Source: Paradevosia shaoguanensis (GTDB lineage Bacteria; Pseudomonadota; Alphaproteobacteria; Rhizobiales; Devosiaceae). Taken from it: a stretch of DNA of 64,000 nt. Numbering within the stretch: position 1 is the first letter of the stretch; every line of letters begins with the position of its first letter. The notes beneath the pieces were generated by a model, which saw only the letters and a list, made by a program, of their open reading frames with translations, made no database searches and was not told the origin of the DNA. A program made the translations under genes and the position numbers. Of the stretch, positions 36,001-42,514 are shown one piece after another. The stretch lies in contig NZ_CP068983.1 of NCBI RefSeq assembly GCF_016801025.1, positions 186,001 through 250,000 on the forward strand, written 5' to 3'.

Positions 36001-37107
36001 CTTCACGGCCGTCGCCAGGTCGACACCGTCGGCGCCGCGCACGTCGTTGCCGATCACATCGACCGTCACCGGATCGTTTTCGTGGGCCTGCGTCTGCTTG
36101 TCGTCATTGGCCGTGGGCGCATCGTCGACGATGTTGACCGTCAGCGTGCCCGTGCCGATATCGCCGTCCGTATCGGTAATCGTCACCGGGAACGACACCG
36201 ACGTGTGGTCGCCCGACGTGTTGACGCCAAGCGTATAGGTGTAGCTGATGGTACCGGCGCCGGTTACGGGATCGAAGCTATAGCCCGTCACCACCAGCTT
36301 GCCGGTCGCATCGCTGAGCAGCGTTTGGGGGAAGCCGGCCAGCAGGTCGATGGCCTTGCCGCCGATCGCGATCGAACCAACGCCGTCGGCAGCCGAGAAG
36401 CTCACCTGCCCGCTCGTCGTCTCGCCGCCGCTGCCGTTCTTGGAGCCGCCCGGCAGGCCGGATTCGTAAACGAAGGTCCCGGCCGCACCGGCGCTCGGAT
36501 TGCCCGCATCGCCTGCCGGCGGCGTCACCGTCACGTCATTGTTCACGCGATCCGCGCCGCGGAGAGCAATGGGTTCGCCGCCGCGCTCGTCGAAGGTGGG
36601 AACGTTGAGGAAGAGCTCGGTCGGGGCCAGCAGGTCGGCATAGCCGAGGCCATCGCCGATGCCCTCCGGGTCGACCCAGCCGAAATTGCCATGCGAACCG
36701 TCCGCGCCGCCGCTCGTCGGGCCGGCTGCCGTCTCGATGCCGTCTGCCGCGAAGAGCTGCGCTACCGCCTGGGGCGGAACTTCGACGCCGCCGACGAAAA
36801 GGGTCAGCCCCTGCACCGCGCCGCTCGGCAGCACCACCACGGACCCATCCGGCTGGACGAATTCGAGGTCGGTGCCGTTCTGGCGCACCTGGCTGATATC
36901 GGCGCCTTCGGGAAGCCGGGCCGTGTGCCCCTCGCCGATCTCGACGATGACCCGCGCCGGACCGTCGGTGACCTCTGCGACCCGTACGGCACCCGCGGCA
37001 GCAATAGCCGAAGGCAGACCCTGTACATGCGGAAGTTTGTTACCCGACGTTACCTGTCCAGCAGCGAATTCGTTGGGCGAACGGCCGGACTTATTGTCTG
37101 CAGTCAT
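33064..37107 (-). CDS. Large RTX/VCBS-type adhesin, type I secretion substrate
   Basis: A 1347-residue acidic, Cys-poor protein without a Sec signal peptide. An N-terminal domain (~45-120, VIVEIGEGHTARLPEGADISQV and GLTLFVGGVEVPPQAVAQLFA) resembles the prefix domain of BapA-like adhesins. Then follow Ig/VCBS-like repeats with TDTDGD/TDSDGD signatures, including two nearly identical modules (nucleotides 35818-36126 and 35094-35400). Near the C-terminus lie RTX calcium-binding nonapeptides (GGAGSDILI, GGAGNDILA, GGPGNDTLT, ~1225-1260) and a type I secretion C-terminal region. It is likely a surface or biofilm protein. No T1SS transporter, membrane-fusion or outer-membrane gene is in the window. 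ATG 37107 has AGGGAA upstream. Confidence 0.9.
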   Translation of the reverse strand: MTADNKSGRSPNEFAAGQVTSGNKLPHVQGLPSAIAAAGAVRVAEVTDGPARVIVEIGEGHTARLPEGADISQVRQNGTDLEFVQPDGSVVVLPSGAVQGLTLFVGGVEVPPQAVAQLFAADGIETAAGPTSGGADGSHGNFGWVDPEGIGDGLGYADLLAPTELFLNVPTFDERGGEPIALRGADRVNNDVTVTPPAGDAGNPSAGAAGTFVYESGLPGGSKNGSGGETTSGQVSFSAADGVGSIAIGGKAIDLLAGFPQTLLSDATGKLVVTGYSFDPVTGAGTISYTYTLGVNTSGDHTSVSFPVTITDTDGDIGTGTLTVNIVDDAPTANDDKQTQAHENDPVTVDVIGNDVRGADGVDLATAVKFVTGSLAGGTGVITYNGDGTFTYTPAAGEEGTVTFQYTITDSDGDESTATVTIELQPDSAPVISVAATDVATDDDGTLAGGVSTSGGSVTIDYGADDAGSSFELTGIGALKTADGKVVEFASDGAGGLIGTVDGGARQVITITVTATPNGDGTVTYNYLVTQYEAVGHPGADVEDNVNVQVDFLATDGDGGQTVSGSFDLTVNDSLPVAAGDSATQAHENEPVTVDVLSNDAQGADGVDLVNGVKAVAGSLSGGTGVITYNGDGTFTYTPAAGEEGTVTFDYTITDRDGDSSTATVTIELKTDSKPVVVVNNATAVVDEDGLPGASADHGRAGEVTSTGSAAYTGTITVGYGNDVPADALGAIQLSASGLDSQLKALGGDVAWTLSGDGRTLTGAVGGVTVMTVAIVSAGAANAAGQVTYTYEVVLEKSVTHGAGGEDAVTLNGISFVVTDADGSQGNGSFDVQVVDDMPVLGEFTTGVIPNETGTVSGLFAVAPGADGIDHFEITGPAIKGITYQTTYGENGTTTLHGMSGATEVFSLTVRADGTYTYELHTPQTGTSKTVSDTAISAGQKQSYFDVAGGTVEIQAMGGHTINPSGAGFGVDNNNIEQGDRFSLEFFKVGDTAHNNTPGVNGQLVEALTFNVDELGSGSRTVSWTAYNYASDGTTVIGSQSGVAQVVNGVLVIDPSIPFNAIEIDCTAGKFKIESWSYDVAMPPPDLHLDFKVVAVDGDGDQSSAQTVHIDQVSAASGSDYTLNGTNGDDVIAASAHHDTIVGGNGFDIVDYNGSLGNLSIRLADDGHASGAPADMANPAAGTIGGGDADGDKLTGIEGIIGGLGNDLLIGNSHDNFLSGGAGSDILIGGAGNDILAGGPGNDTLTGGAGNDTFVFSHTGAANADTITDYVVGEDAIDLQELLNGHFNDAQSSQYVNLSASGGNTILSVDTTGSGNFTGHEVATLQGVFAGDVTIVIDGEAHTFKVA
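35094..35400 (-). repeat. Adhesin internal repeat module, second copy
   Basis: Encodes the module from TQAHENEPVTVDV to STATVTIELKTDS. It matches the copy at 35818-36126 closely in both protein and DNA, including an unchanged GTGVITYNGDGTFTYTP block, pointing to recent duplication or gene conversion. Confidence 0.85.
35818..36126 (-). repeat. Adhesin internal repeat module, first copy
   Basis: Encodes the module from TQAHENDPVTVDV to STATVTIELQPDS, the N-terminal partner of the copy at 35094-35400, with a different Ig-like domain of about 400 bp between them. Confidence 0.85.
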
Positions 37108-37209
37108 GAAATTCCCTTGGGCCGGCGGCCCCGATTAACACTCGATTAATCGCGGGATTTCACATCTGGGCTTGTAGTTGAAAGTGGCCCAAACCGGCCA
37201 AAGCATAGC

Positions 37210-37262
37210 CGGTTATACAAACAGGTCGGTTTCTTTATTAACCCTAACGTTTTGTATAACCG
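37210..37262. promoter_or_regulatory. Inverted repeat upstream of the adhesin
   Basis: CGGTTATACAAA (37210-37221) and its exact reverse complement (37251-37262) are separated by 29 AT-rich bases, 103 bases upstream of the adhesin start. It could be a paired operator for the adhesin promoter. The TetR gene next door reads toward this site, so this is not its own promoter. Confidence 0.55.
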
Positions 37263-37304
37263 CGTATGTTTACACAGTTCTGGCCGGACAGAAATTAACC
37301 AATT

Positions 37305-37337
37305 GGAGCTAGCTCGGCGTCAGGCGCAACTAGCTCC
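37305..37337 (-). terminator. Possible terminator of the TetR gene
   Basis: An 8-bp inverted repeat GGAGCTAG (37305-37312) / CTAGCTCC (37330-37337), 13 bases after the TetR stop, is followed on the minus strand by an A/T-rich stretch rather than a clean U-tract. Confidence 0.4.
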
Positions 37338-37350
37338 CCGGTGACGCAAA

Positions 37351-37926
37351 TCAGCGTCCAGGTGCACCGGCAATGACACGTTCGACGAGGTCGAGCAGCG
37401 CCTGATCCTCGGCCAGTTCCGGGGCATAGGGCCGTACCGAATAGAGCCCGATCAGCGTGAGGTAGAGCGCCTTGGCCAACCGTCCCGCCTCGGCCGCCTC
37501 ATAGCCGAGCGCTGCCAGCGCCCCTCTCAGGGCCGCAATCCGCTCTGCCTCGATTCGCGCGAAGCGCTGGCCGACCTCGGAGTTCTGCGCCGCCCAGGCG
37601 CGCAAGGCCGTTTCGGCGCCACCGACGCTGGCCCCTCGCCCGGTCACGCTCAAAGCGCCCTTGGTGATCTGCCGGAGCCGTTCGGCGGGATCGGCGATCG
37701 CTATCGCCTTGGCCACCGGCTCCGCCGTGCCCTCCCGCTCCCAGAGCTGGAGCATGGCTTCGAGTAGCGCCGGGCGATCGGCGAAGTGCCAATAGAAGGA
37801 ACCCTTGGTCGTGCCGAGCCGCTTGGCAAGGCGTTCCACCCGAACGGCATCCAGCCCGCCCTCGCCGAGGGCAGCCAGGCCGGCAATCACCCAGTCGCGG
37901 GGAGTGAGGTTGGCTTTTTCTGTCAC
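37351..37926 (-). CDS. TetR/AcrR family transcriptional regulator
   Basis: A 191-residue repressor-type protein starting at GTG 37926 with GGAG 6 bases upstream. N-terminal HTH: WVIAGLAALGEGGLDAVRVERLAKRLGTTKGSFYWHFADRPALLEAML (~11-60), a textbook TetR helix-turn-helix ending in the YxHF motif. The C-terminal ligand domain is Ala-rich and not assignable. It is divergent from a small membrane-protein gene, and two 18-bp palindromes between them are the likely operators for both genes. Confidence 0.92.
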   Translation of the reverse strand: MTEKANLTPRDWVIAGLAALGEGGLDAVRVERLAKRLGTTKGSFYWHFADRPALLEAMLQLWEREGTAEPVAKAIAIADPAERLRQITKGALSVTGRGASVGGAETALRAWAAQNSEVGQRFARIEAERIAALRGALAALGYEAAEAGRLAKALYLTLIGLYSVRPYAPELAEDQALLDLVERVIAGAPGR

Positions 37927-37956
37927 GCACAGCTCCGAAACGGCATCGCGAAATAA

Positions 37957-37974
37957 CCATACGCCACCGTATGG
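37957..37974. promoter_or_regulatory. Probable TetR operator 1
   Basis: CCATAC-N6-GTATGG palindrome, 31 bases upstream of the TetR GTG start. It shares its half-sites with operator 2, with centres 39 bp apart. Confidence 0.75.
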
Positions 37975-37995
37975 ACTCTTCGCAACATCGGCGTA

Positions 37996-38013
37996 CCATA
38001 CGGCTCCGTATGG
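37996..38013. promoter_or_regulatory. Probable TetR operator 2
   Basis: CCATACGG-CT-CCGTATGG, a stronger version of operator 1 with 8-bp perfect arms, ending 2 bases before the GGAG ribosome site of the membrane-protein gene at 38028. Confidence 0.78.
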
Positions 38014-38027
38014 AATGGAGCCTTGCG

Positions 38028-38450
38028 ATGATAAGCCTCAACAATCCCCTCGATCTGCCGGTGCGCAGATGGACGTTGCGCCGCTATGGCCTGCTGCTCG
38101 GCGCGGCGCTATCGGCCGTCGGCGCGCGATATCACATCGCCGTCGGTACCTCCAAAGTGCTGGAGCCGATGCACGCCACCGCCCTGCCCCGTGAGGTCAC
38201 CACCATCATCGATCTCATGTGGTGGCAGATTGCGGCCCTCATCGTCATGGGCGGGGTCGCCATGGCCGTCGCCGCCTTCAGGACGGAGTGGCGCAGGCCT
38301 ATCGCCTGGCTGCTGGGCGGACACTATCTCGTGATCTCGGCGATCTGCATCGCCATCAGTTATTCGTGGTTCGGCACGCCGCTGGGCCTCTTCCAGTGGG
38401 TGATATTCGGCTCGCTCGGCCTGCTGACGATCTGGGCTGCGTGGCGGTAA
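38028..38450 (+). CDS. Small integral membrane protein under TetR control
   Basis: A 140-residue protein with about four hydrophobic segments (YGLLLGAALSAVGARYHIAVG, WWQIAALIVMGGVAMAVAAF, WLLGGHYLVISAICIAISY, LFQWVIFGSLGLLTIWAAW). The start at 38028 is chosen because GGAG lies 8 bases upstream; the in-frame start at 37971 would put operator 2 inside the coding region. The function is not recognised. The paired operators and divergent TetR gene suggest induction by a small molecule, as for stress or efflux accessory proteins. Confidence 0.7.
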   Translation: MISLNNPLDLPVRRWTLRRYGLLLGAALSAVGARYHIAVGTSKVLEPMHATALPREVTTIIDLMWWQIAALIVMGGVAMAVAAFRTEWRRPIAWLLGGHYLVISAICIAISYSWFGTPLGLFQWVIFGSLGLLTIWAAWR

Positions 38451-38660
38451 TCCGGCACATTCCGGCCTCGGCCGCTCCGGCAGGCGCTTCGTCACCCCGC
38501 CCTGCCAGAAGGGGACGGAAGTTCGCGCAGCGCCCTTGCCCGGCCTTTGGCCGGCCAATCACGCTTAATACGATCTTAATTTGCAGTCGGCGACTCTATG
38601 GGCAATGCTCTCGTCCTGCTCCGTGCACGAGATGGGCCCCTTCCAGTTTTTGAGGCTGCC

Positions 38661-39878
38661 ATGTTCCGCACCGCCAAACAGGTTCCCTTTTCCATGTCGC
38701 GTCGCGCCTTCGCGACAGGCGCCATTACGCTCCTGGCGTCGTCGGCCATTTCGCCGGCTTTCGCGGCGGGCGTGGGCGGCTTTGTCGATCGCGTCTGGCA
38801 GCAGGCCAAGGCGCGCGGCGTCTCGCGGCGGATTTTCGATGCCGCGATGGGCGATTTCCGTCCCATCACCAAGGTGCTCGACCTCAGCGGCAAGCAGCCC
38901 GAATTTGCCACCACCGCTGCCGACTATGTCGGCAAGCGCGTCAATGACCGCCAGGTCGGCACTGGCCGCGCCATGCGCGGCGAGTGGGCACAGACCCTTG
39001 GCGCCATCGGCGGCCGCTATGGCGTGCAGCCCGAGGCCATCCTCGCCATCTGGGGCATCGAGACCAATTACGGTGGCTATATGGGCGGCAACAACACCGT
39101 CCACGCCCTGGGCACCCTTGCCTATGGCGGTCGGCGCGCCGATTATTTCGGCAGCGAGCTCATCACTTCGCTCGAAATCCTCCAGGCGGGGCACGTCAAG
39201 CCGGGCCAGATGGTCGGTTCGTGGGCCGGCGCCATGGGCCATCCGCAATTCATGCCCTCGAGCTTCATGAAATACGCCGTCGATTTCAAAGGCGACGGCC
39301 ACAAGGACATCTGGAACTCGGTGCCCGATGCCCAGGCATCCATCGGCAATTACCTGCGCTCCTTCGGCTGGCGGCCGGGCGAGACCTGGGGCTACGAAGT
39401 CAAGCTGCCGCGCGGCTTCGATTACAACCACGTCTGGTCCAAGACCACCGCCTCGCTGCGCGACTGGAGCGGCGCCGGCGTCACCCGCGCCAACGGCAAG
39501 GCTTTCCCGCGCGCAAGCGATTCCGCCCGACTCTTCATGCCGATGGGCGGCCATGGCCCGGTCTTCGCCGTGCTGGCCAATTTCGACGTCATCAAGCGCT
39601 ACAACAATTCGGACAGCTATGCCCTTGCCGTCGGCCATCTCGCCGACCGGATCATCGGCGGCGGTGGTTTCGTTTCGCCCTGGCCCAACGATACGGCCCT
39701 CAACGGTGCCGGGCGCCAGAAGGTGCAATCACTGCTCCTCAAGCGCGGCTACCAGATCGGCTCCGCCGATGGCGTCATCGGCTCCAAGACGCGCGCCGCG
39801 GTGATGGATTGGCAGGCCAAGGCCGGCCTCCTCGCCGATGGCCACGTTTCAGGCAACCTCCTCAACGCGATGAGCTGA
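38661..39878 (+). CDS. Lytic murein transglycosylase (MltB family)
   Basis: A 405-residue periplasmic enzyme that cleaves the MurNAc-GlcNAc bond of peptidoglycan. The N-terminus carries a possible twin-arginine signal (MSRRAFATGAITLLASSA, Arg14-Arg15, cleavage near AFA-AG). The SLT_2 domain (~40-335) has the catalytic glutamate Glu134 in IWGIETNYGG and the AGAMGHPQFMPSSF motif. A C-terminal peptidoglycan-binding domain (~345-405, VQSLLLKRGYQIGSADGVIGSKTRAAVMDWQ) follows. The ATG at 38661 has GAGG 5 bases upstream; a start 21 codons earlier would bury the signal peptide and is rejected. Confidence 0.92.
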   Translation: MFRTAKQVPFSMSRRAFATGAITLLASSAISPAFAAGVGGFVDRVWQQAKARGVSRRIFDAAMGDFRPITKVLDLSGKQPEFATTAADYVGKRVNDRQVGTGRAMRGEWAQTLGAIGGRYGVQPEAILAIWGIETNYGGYMGGNNTVHALGTLAYGGRRADYFGSELITSLEILQAGHVKPGQMVGSWAGAMGHPQFMPSSFMKYAVDFKGDGHKDIWNSVPDAQASIGNYLRSFGWRPGETWGYEVKLPRGFDYNHVWSKTTASLRDWSGAGVTRANGKAFPRASDSARLFMPMGGHGPVFAVLANFDVIKRYNNSDSYALAVGHLADRIIGGGGFVSPWPNDTALNGAGRQKVQSLLLKRGYQIGSADGVIGSKTRAAVMDWQAKAGLLADGHVSGNLLNAMS

Positions 39879-39948
39879 CCCGCGCCGCGGCAACCAGCCG
39901 CCGCGCCGGGGAGTTGAAGCTGCGTAGCGCTTTGTCCGGAGAAGCGTC

Positions 39949-40332
39949 ATGGCTCCATCGACCAATCAGCCGACCCGCAGCTCCTGGCAGCGGGCGGCCC
40001 TCAATGGCCTCAAATGCCGCTGCCCCAATTGCGGGCGCGGCAAGCTCTATGCGCGCTATCTCGAGCCGGTCGAACACTGCAACGTCTGCGGCGAAGCCTA
40101 TGGCGACCGTTACCAGGTCGGCCTCCTCCTCCCCTTCATCGTCGTCACCGTGCTCGGCCACATCCTCGTCTTCGTGCTTCTCGAAGCGGCCCGACTGCGG
40201 ATCAATCCCCTGCTTTCGCTGGCGATCTTCATCCCCATCGTCCTCGTCGTCTCGCTCCTGCTGTTGCCGCCGGTGAAGGGCGCGCTGATCGGCATATTGT
40301 GGTTCAGCCAGCTGAGCGATGAGCAGCGCTAG
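39949..40332 (+). CDS. DUF983 family membrane protein
   Basis: A 127-residue protein. A zinc-ribbon-like N-terminus (CPNCGRGKLYARYLEPVEHCNVCG, two CxxC pairs) is followed by two membrane helices (LLLPFIVVTVLGHILVFVLLEA, SLAIFIPIVLVVSLLLLPPVKGALI). This is the standard DUF983 architecture, common in alphaproteobacteria, sometimes near cytochrome oxidase genes, which are absent here. The function is unknown. Confidence 0.88.
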   Translation: MAPSTNQPTRSSWQRAALNGLKCRCPNCGRGKLYARYLEPVEHCNVCGEAYGDRYQVGLLLPFIVVTVLGHILVFVLLEAARLRINPLLSLAIFIPIVLVVSLLLLPPVKGALIGILWFSQLSDEQR

Positions 40333-40398
40333 GCGACCGGCTGCAAATCGGTTTGACACCCGGCGCTGGCAAAACCACCATGTCGCCGGACTTCGAAA

Positions 40399-40413
40399 GC
40401 CCTTGCCAAGGGC
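40399..40413. promoter_or_regulatory. Candidate CueR operator
   Basis: GCCCTTGCCAAGGGC, a 7+1+7 inverted repeat 44 bases upstream of cueR. It resembles MerR-family operators in its CCTTG/CAAGG core but no matching -35/-10 pair was identified. Confidence 0.4.
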
Positions 40414-40456
40414 ATCCGGAACGACCATCTCGGCTGCAACAGCAGGAGTGCGTGCG

Positions 40457-40909
40457 ATGAATATCGGCCAGGCAGCCAAGGCCTCTGGAATTTCGGCCAA
40501 GATGATCCGCTACTACGAATCCATCGGGCTGATCGGCAGCGCGCATCGCACGGAATCCGGCTATCGCGTCTATATGGAAAACGACGTCCATACCCTGCGC
40601 TTCATCGCCCGCGCCCGCGATCTCGGCTTTTCCGTCGAGCAGATGGGCGACCTCCTCGCCCTGTGGCGCGACCGCTCGCGCGCCAGCGGGGACGTCAAGG
40701 CCATCGCGCTCGGCCATATCGAGGAACTCGAGCGCAAGGCCAGGGCGCTCCAGGAAATGAGCAACACGCTCCGCCACCTCGCCGCCCACTGCCACGGCGA
40801 CACCCGTCCTGATTGCCCGATTCTCGAAGAGCTGGCAGAGGCCCCGGCCCCGAAGGTGCGCAAGCGCCAGAAGTTCGGCGTCACCGCGGTTCAGGCGCAG
40901 GGCGCGTAA
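40457..40909 (+). CDS. cueR: Cu(I)-responsive MerR-type regulator CueR
   Basis: A 150-residue MerR protein: N-terminal winged helix (MNIGQAAKASGISAKMIRYYESIGLI), dimerisation helix (~80-108), and the metal loop with Cys112 and Cys120 in HCHGDTRPDC, the exact spacing and numbering of E. coli CueR's copper-binding cysteines. AGGAG precedes the ATG at 40457; a longer in-frame start at 40319 lies in the DUF983 gene. No copper ATPase or oxidase lies beside it; its targets are presumably elsewhere, or the DHA2 exporter that follows 169 bases downstream. Confidence 0.92.
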   Translation: MNIGQAAKASGISAKMIRYYESIGLIGSAHRTESGYRVYMENDVHTLRFIARARDLGFSVEQMGDLLALWRDRSRASGDVKAIALGHIEELERKARALQEMSNTLRHLAAHCHGDTRPDCPILEELAEAPAPKVRKRQKFGVTAVQAQGA

Positions 40910-40934
40910 CGAGGCGCGAGCCACGCAGGCGCCT

Positions 40935-40962
40935 CTCTTCCCCAGCTTTCGTCGGGGAAGAG
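40935..40962 (+). terminator. Hairpin after cueR
   Basis: A perfect 9-bp stem CTCTTCCCC (40935-40943) / GGGGAAGAG (40954-40962), 25 bases after the cueR stop, without a U-tract. Confidence 0.5.
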
Positions 40963-41015
40963 CGACCGAGACTTCAGGGGGAGCGTCACCCCCTTGACCC
41001 TCCCATTCTGGCAAA

Positions 41016-41068
41016 CTTTACGACTCCCCGCCCGTGGGCTTCGGCCCCTTGCAACCCCAGTCGTAAAG
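41016..41068 (+). promoter_or_regulatory. Leader hairpin covering the ribosome site of the DHA2 exporter
   Basis: CTTTACGACT (41016-41025) pairs perfectly with AGTCGTAAAG (41059-41068). The 3' arm contains part of the AAAGGA ribosome site (41065-41070) of the gene starting at 41079. A nested GGGC-TTCG-GCCC stem with a UUCG loop lies inside. As RNA this could mask translation initiation; as DNA the arms could be an operator. Confidence 0.5.
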
Positions 41069-41078
41069 GACATCCGGA

Positions 41079-42473
41079 ATGACCAGTTACGCACCTGACC
41101 CCTTGCGGTGGTGGGCGCTGGCGCTGCTTTGCGCGGCGCAATTCATCGTCATCCTCGACACTTCGATCATCGGCATTGCCCTGCCGGCCATCCAGCAGCA
41201 GCTCGGCTTTTCCGCCGAAGGGCTCTCCTGGATCTTCAACGCCTATGTCATTGCCTTCGGCGGCCTGCTGCTGCTCGGCGGCAAGCTGGGCGATATCTTC
41301 GGCAGCCGGCGCATGTTCATGCTCGGCTTCGCCATTCTCACCGTCGCCTCGCTCGTGGCGGGCCTCGCCGGTTCGCAGGCGCAGCTCCTTGCCGGGCGCG
41401 CGCTGCAGGGCGTGGGCGCAGCGCTCATCGCGCCTTCGGCCCTCACCATCCTCATGACCCTTTTCGGCGGCAATGGCCGCGAACTGGGCAAGGCCTTCGG
41501 CTTCTGGGGCGCGGCGGCTGCGGCGGGCGGCACGGCCGGGGTGTTCCTGGGCGGCGTCATCACCGAGTGGATGAGCTGGCCCTGGACCTTCCTCATCAAC
41601 GTGCCGCTCGGCATCCTCGTGCTGCTCGTCAGCCCGCTCGTGCTGCGCTATCGCGCGCCGCTCGTCGGACGGGTGGATTGGCTGGGGGCGCTCCTCGTCA
41701 CCGGCGCGCTGGTGCTGGCGGTCTATGCCATCGTCACCACCGAGCCGGGCCAATGGACCTCGCTGCGTGCCTGGGGCCTCCTCGCCGCCGCGCTCGGGCT
41801 GCTCGTCGCCTTCTTCATCTCGCAGGCCCTGCAGCGCGAACCGCTGCTGCCGCTGCGCATTCTCGGCGCGCCGAACCTGGCGGCGGGTAACCTCTTGATG
41901 GGGCTGCTCGGGGCGGCGTGGATTCCGCTCTGGTTCTACCTCAACCTCTACCTGCAGCAGGTACTGCACCTCTCCGCATTGTTCAGCGGGCTGGCGCTCC
42001 TGCCCATGACCGTCACCATCATGGTGTTGATGGTCGCCGTATCCGGCCGGCTCGTGGCGCGGTTCGGCATCAAGGCCAACGTCATCGTCGGCCTGTTGCT
42101 GATGGGTGGCGCGCTGCTGCTCTTCGCCCGCCTGCCGAGCGAGGGCAGCTTCGTGGTCGACGTCCTGCCCGCTTCGCTGCTGGCCGCCCTCGGCATGTCG
42201 CTCGCCTATATCCCCACGACCATGGCCGGCATGTCCGGCGCGCGGCCGGAGGAGATGGGCCTGGCTTCCGGCCTCATCAACACCAGCTACCAGGTGGGTT
42301 CCGCGATCGGGCTCGCGGTCATGGTGGCTCTGGCCTCGGGGCGTGCGGCCGACATGCTCGCCGGCTTCCAGGCGGCGTTCCTCGGCGCGGCGATCGTCGC
42401 GGTTGCGGCGGCGATCCTGGCGGTCATCGCCCTGCGCGGCGCGCGCAGCAGCGGCGCGGTGCCTGCCGGCTGA
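41079..42473 (+). CDS. MFS drug transporter, DHA2 (EmrB/QacA) family
   Basis: A 464-residue, probably 14-span proton antiporter. Motif D1 LDTSIIGIALPAIQQQLGFSAEGLSWIFNAYVIAFGGLLLLGGKLGDIFGSRR (~22-75) and motif C-like GAAAAAGGTAGVFLGGVITEWMSWPWTFLINVPLG are characteristic. Family members export drugs, dyes, antibiotics or small metabolites. No adjacent membrane-fusion (EmrA) gene exists, so it probably acts alone. Expression may be controlled by the leader hairpin. It converges on an aldo/keto reductase gene. Confidence 0.9.
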   Translation: MTSYAPDPLRWWALALLCAAQFIVILDTSIIGIALPAIQQQLGFSAEGLSWIFNAYVIAFGGLLLLGGKLGDIFGSRRMFMLGFAILTVASLVAGLAGSQAQLLAGRALQGVGAALIAPSALTILMTLFGGNGRELGKAFGFWGAAAAAGGTAGVFLGGVITEWMSWPWTFLINVPLGILVLLVSPLVLRYRAPLVGRVDWLGALLVTGALVLAVYAIVTTEPGQWTSLRAWGLLAAALGLLVAFFISQALQREPLLPLRILGAPNLAAGNLLMGLLGAAWIPLWFYLNLYLQQVLHLSALFSGLALLPMTVTIMVLMVAVSGRLVARFGIKANVIVGLLLMGGALLLFARLPSEGSFVVDVLPASLLAALGMSLAYIPTTMAGMSGARPEEMGLASGLINTSYQVGSAIGLAVMVALASGRAADMLAGFQAAFLGAAIVAVAAAILAVIALRGARSSGAVPAG

Positions 42474-42479
42474 AACGAA

Positions 42480-42503
42480 GAGGGCGGAGTTTCCTCCGCC
42501 CTC
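42480..42503. terminator. Bidirectional terminator
   Basis: A perfect 10-bp stem GAGGGCGGAG (42480-42489) / 42494-42503 with a TTTC loop lies between the convergent exporter and reductase genes, with moderately T-rich flanks on both sides. Confidence 0.75.
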
Positions 42504-42514
42504 TCAATTCTCTC

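Noticed and set aside
33604-37149. 1181-codon open frame on the plus strand opposite the adhesin
   Set aside because: It is the antisense of a GC-rich, repetitive coding sequence; the translation is Arg/His/Val-rich with no family signature, while the minus strand has clear RTX and VCBS motifs.
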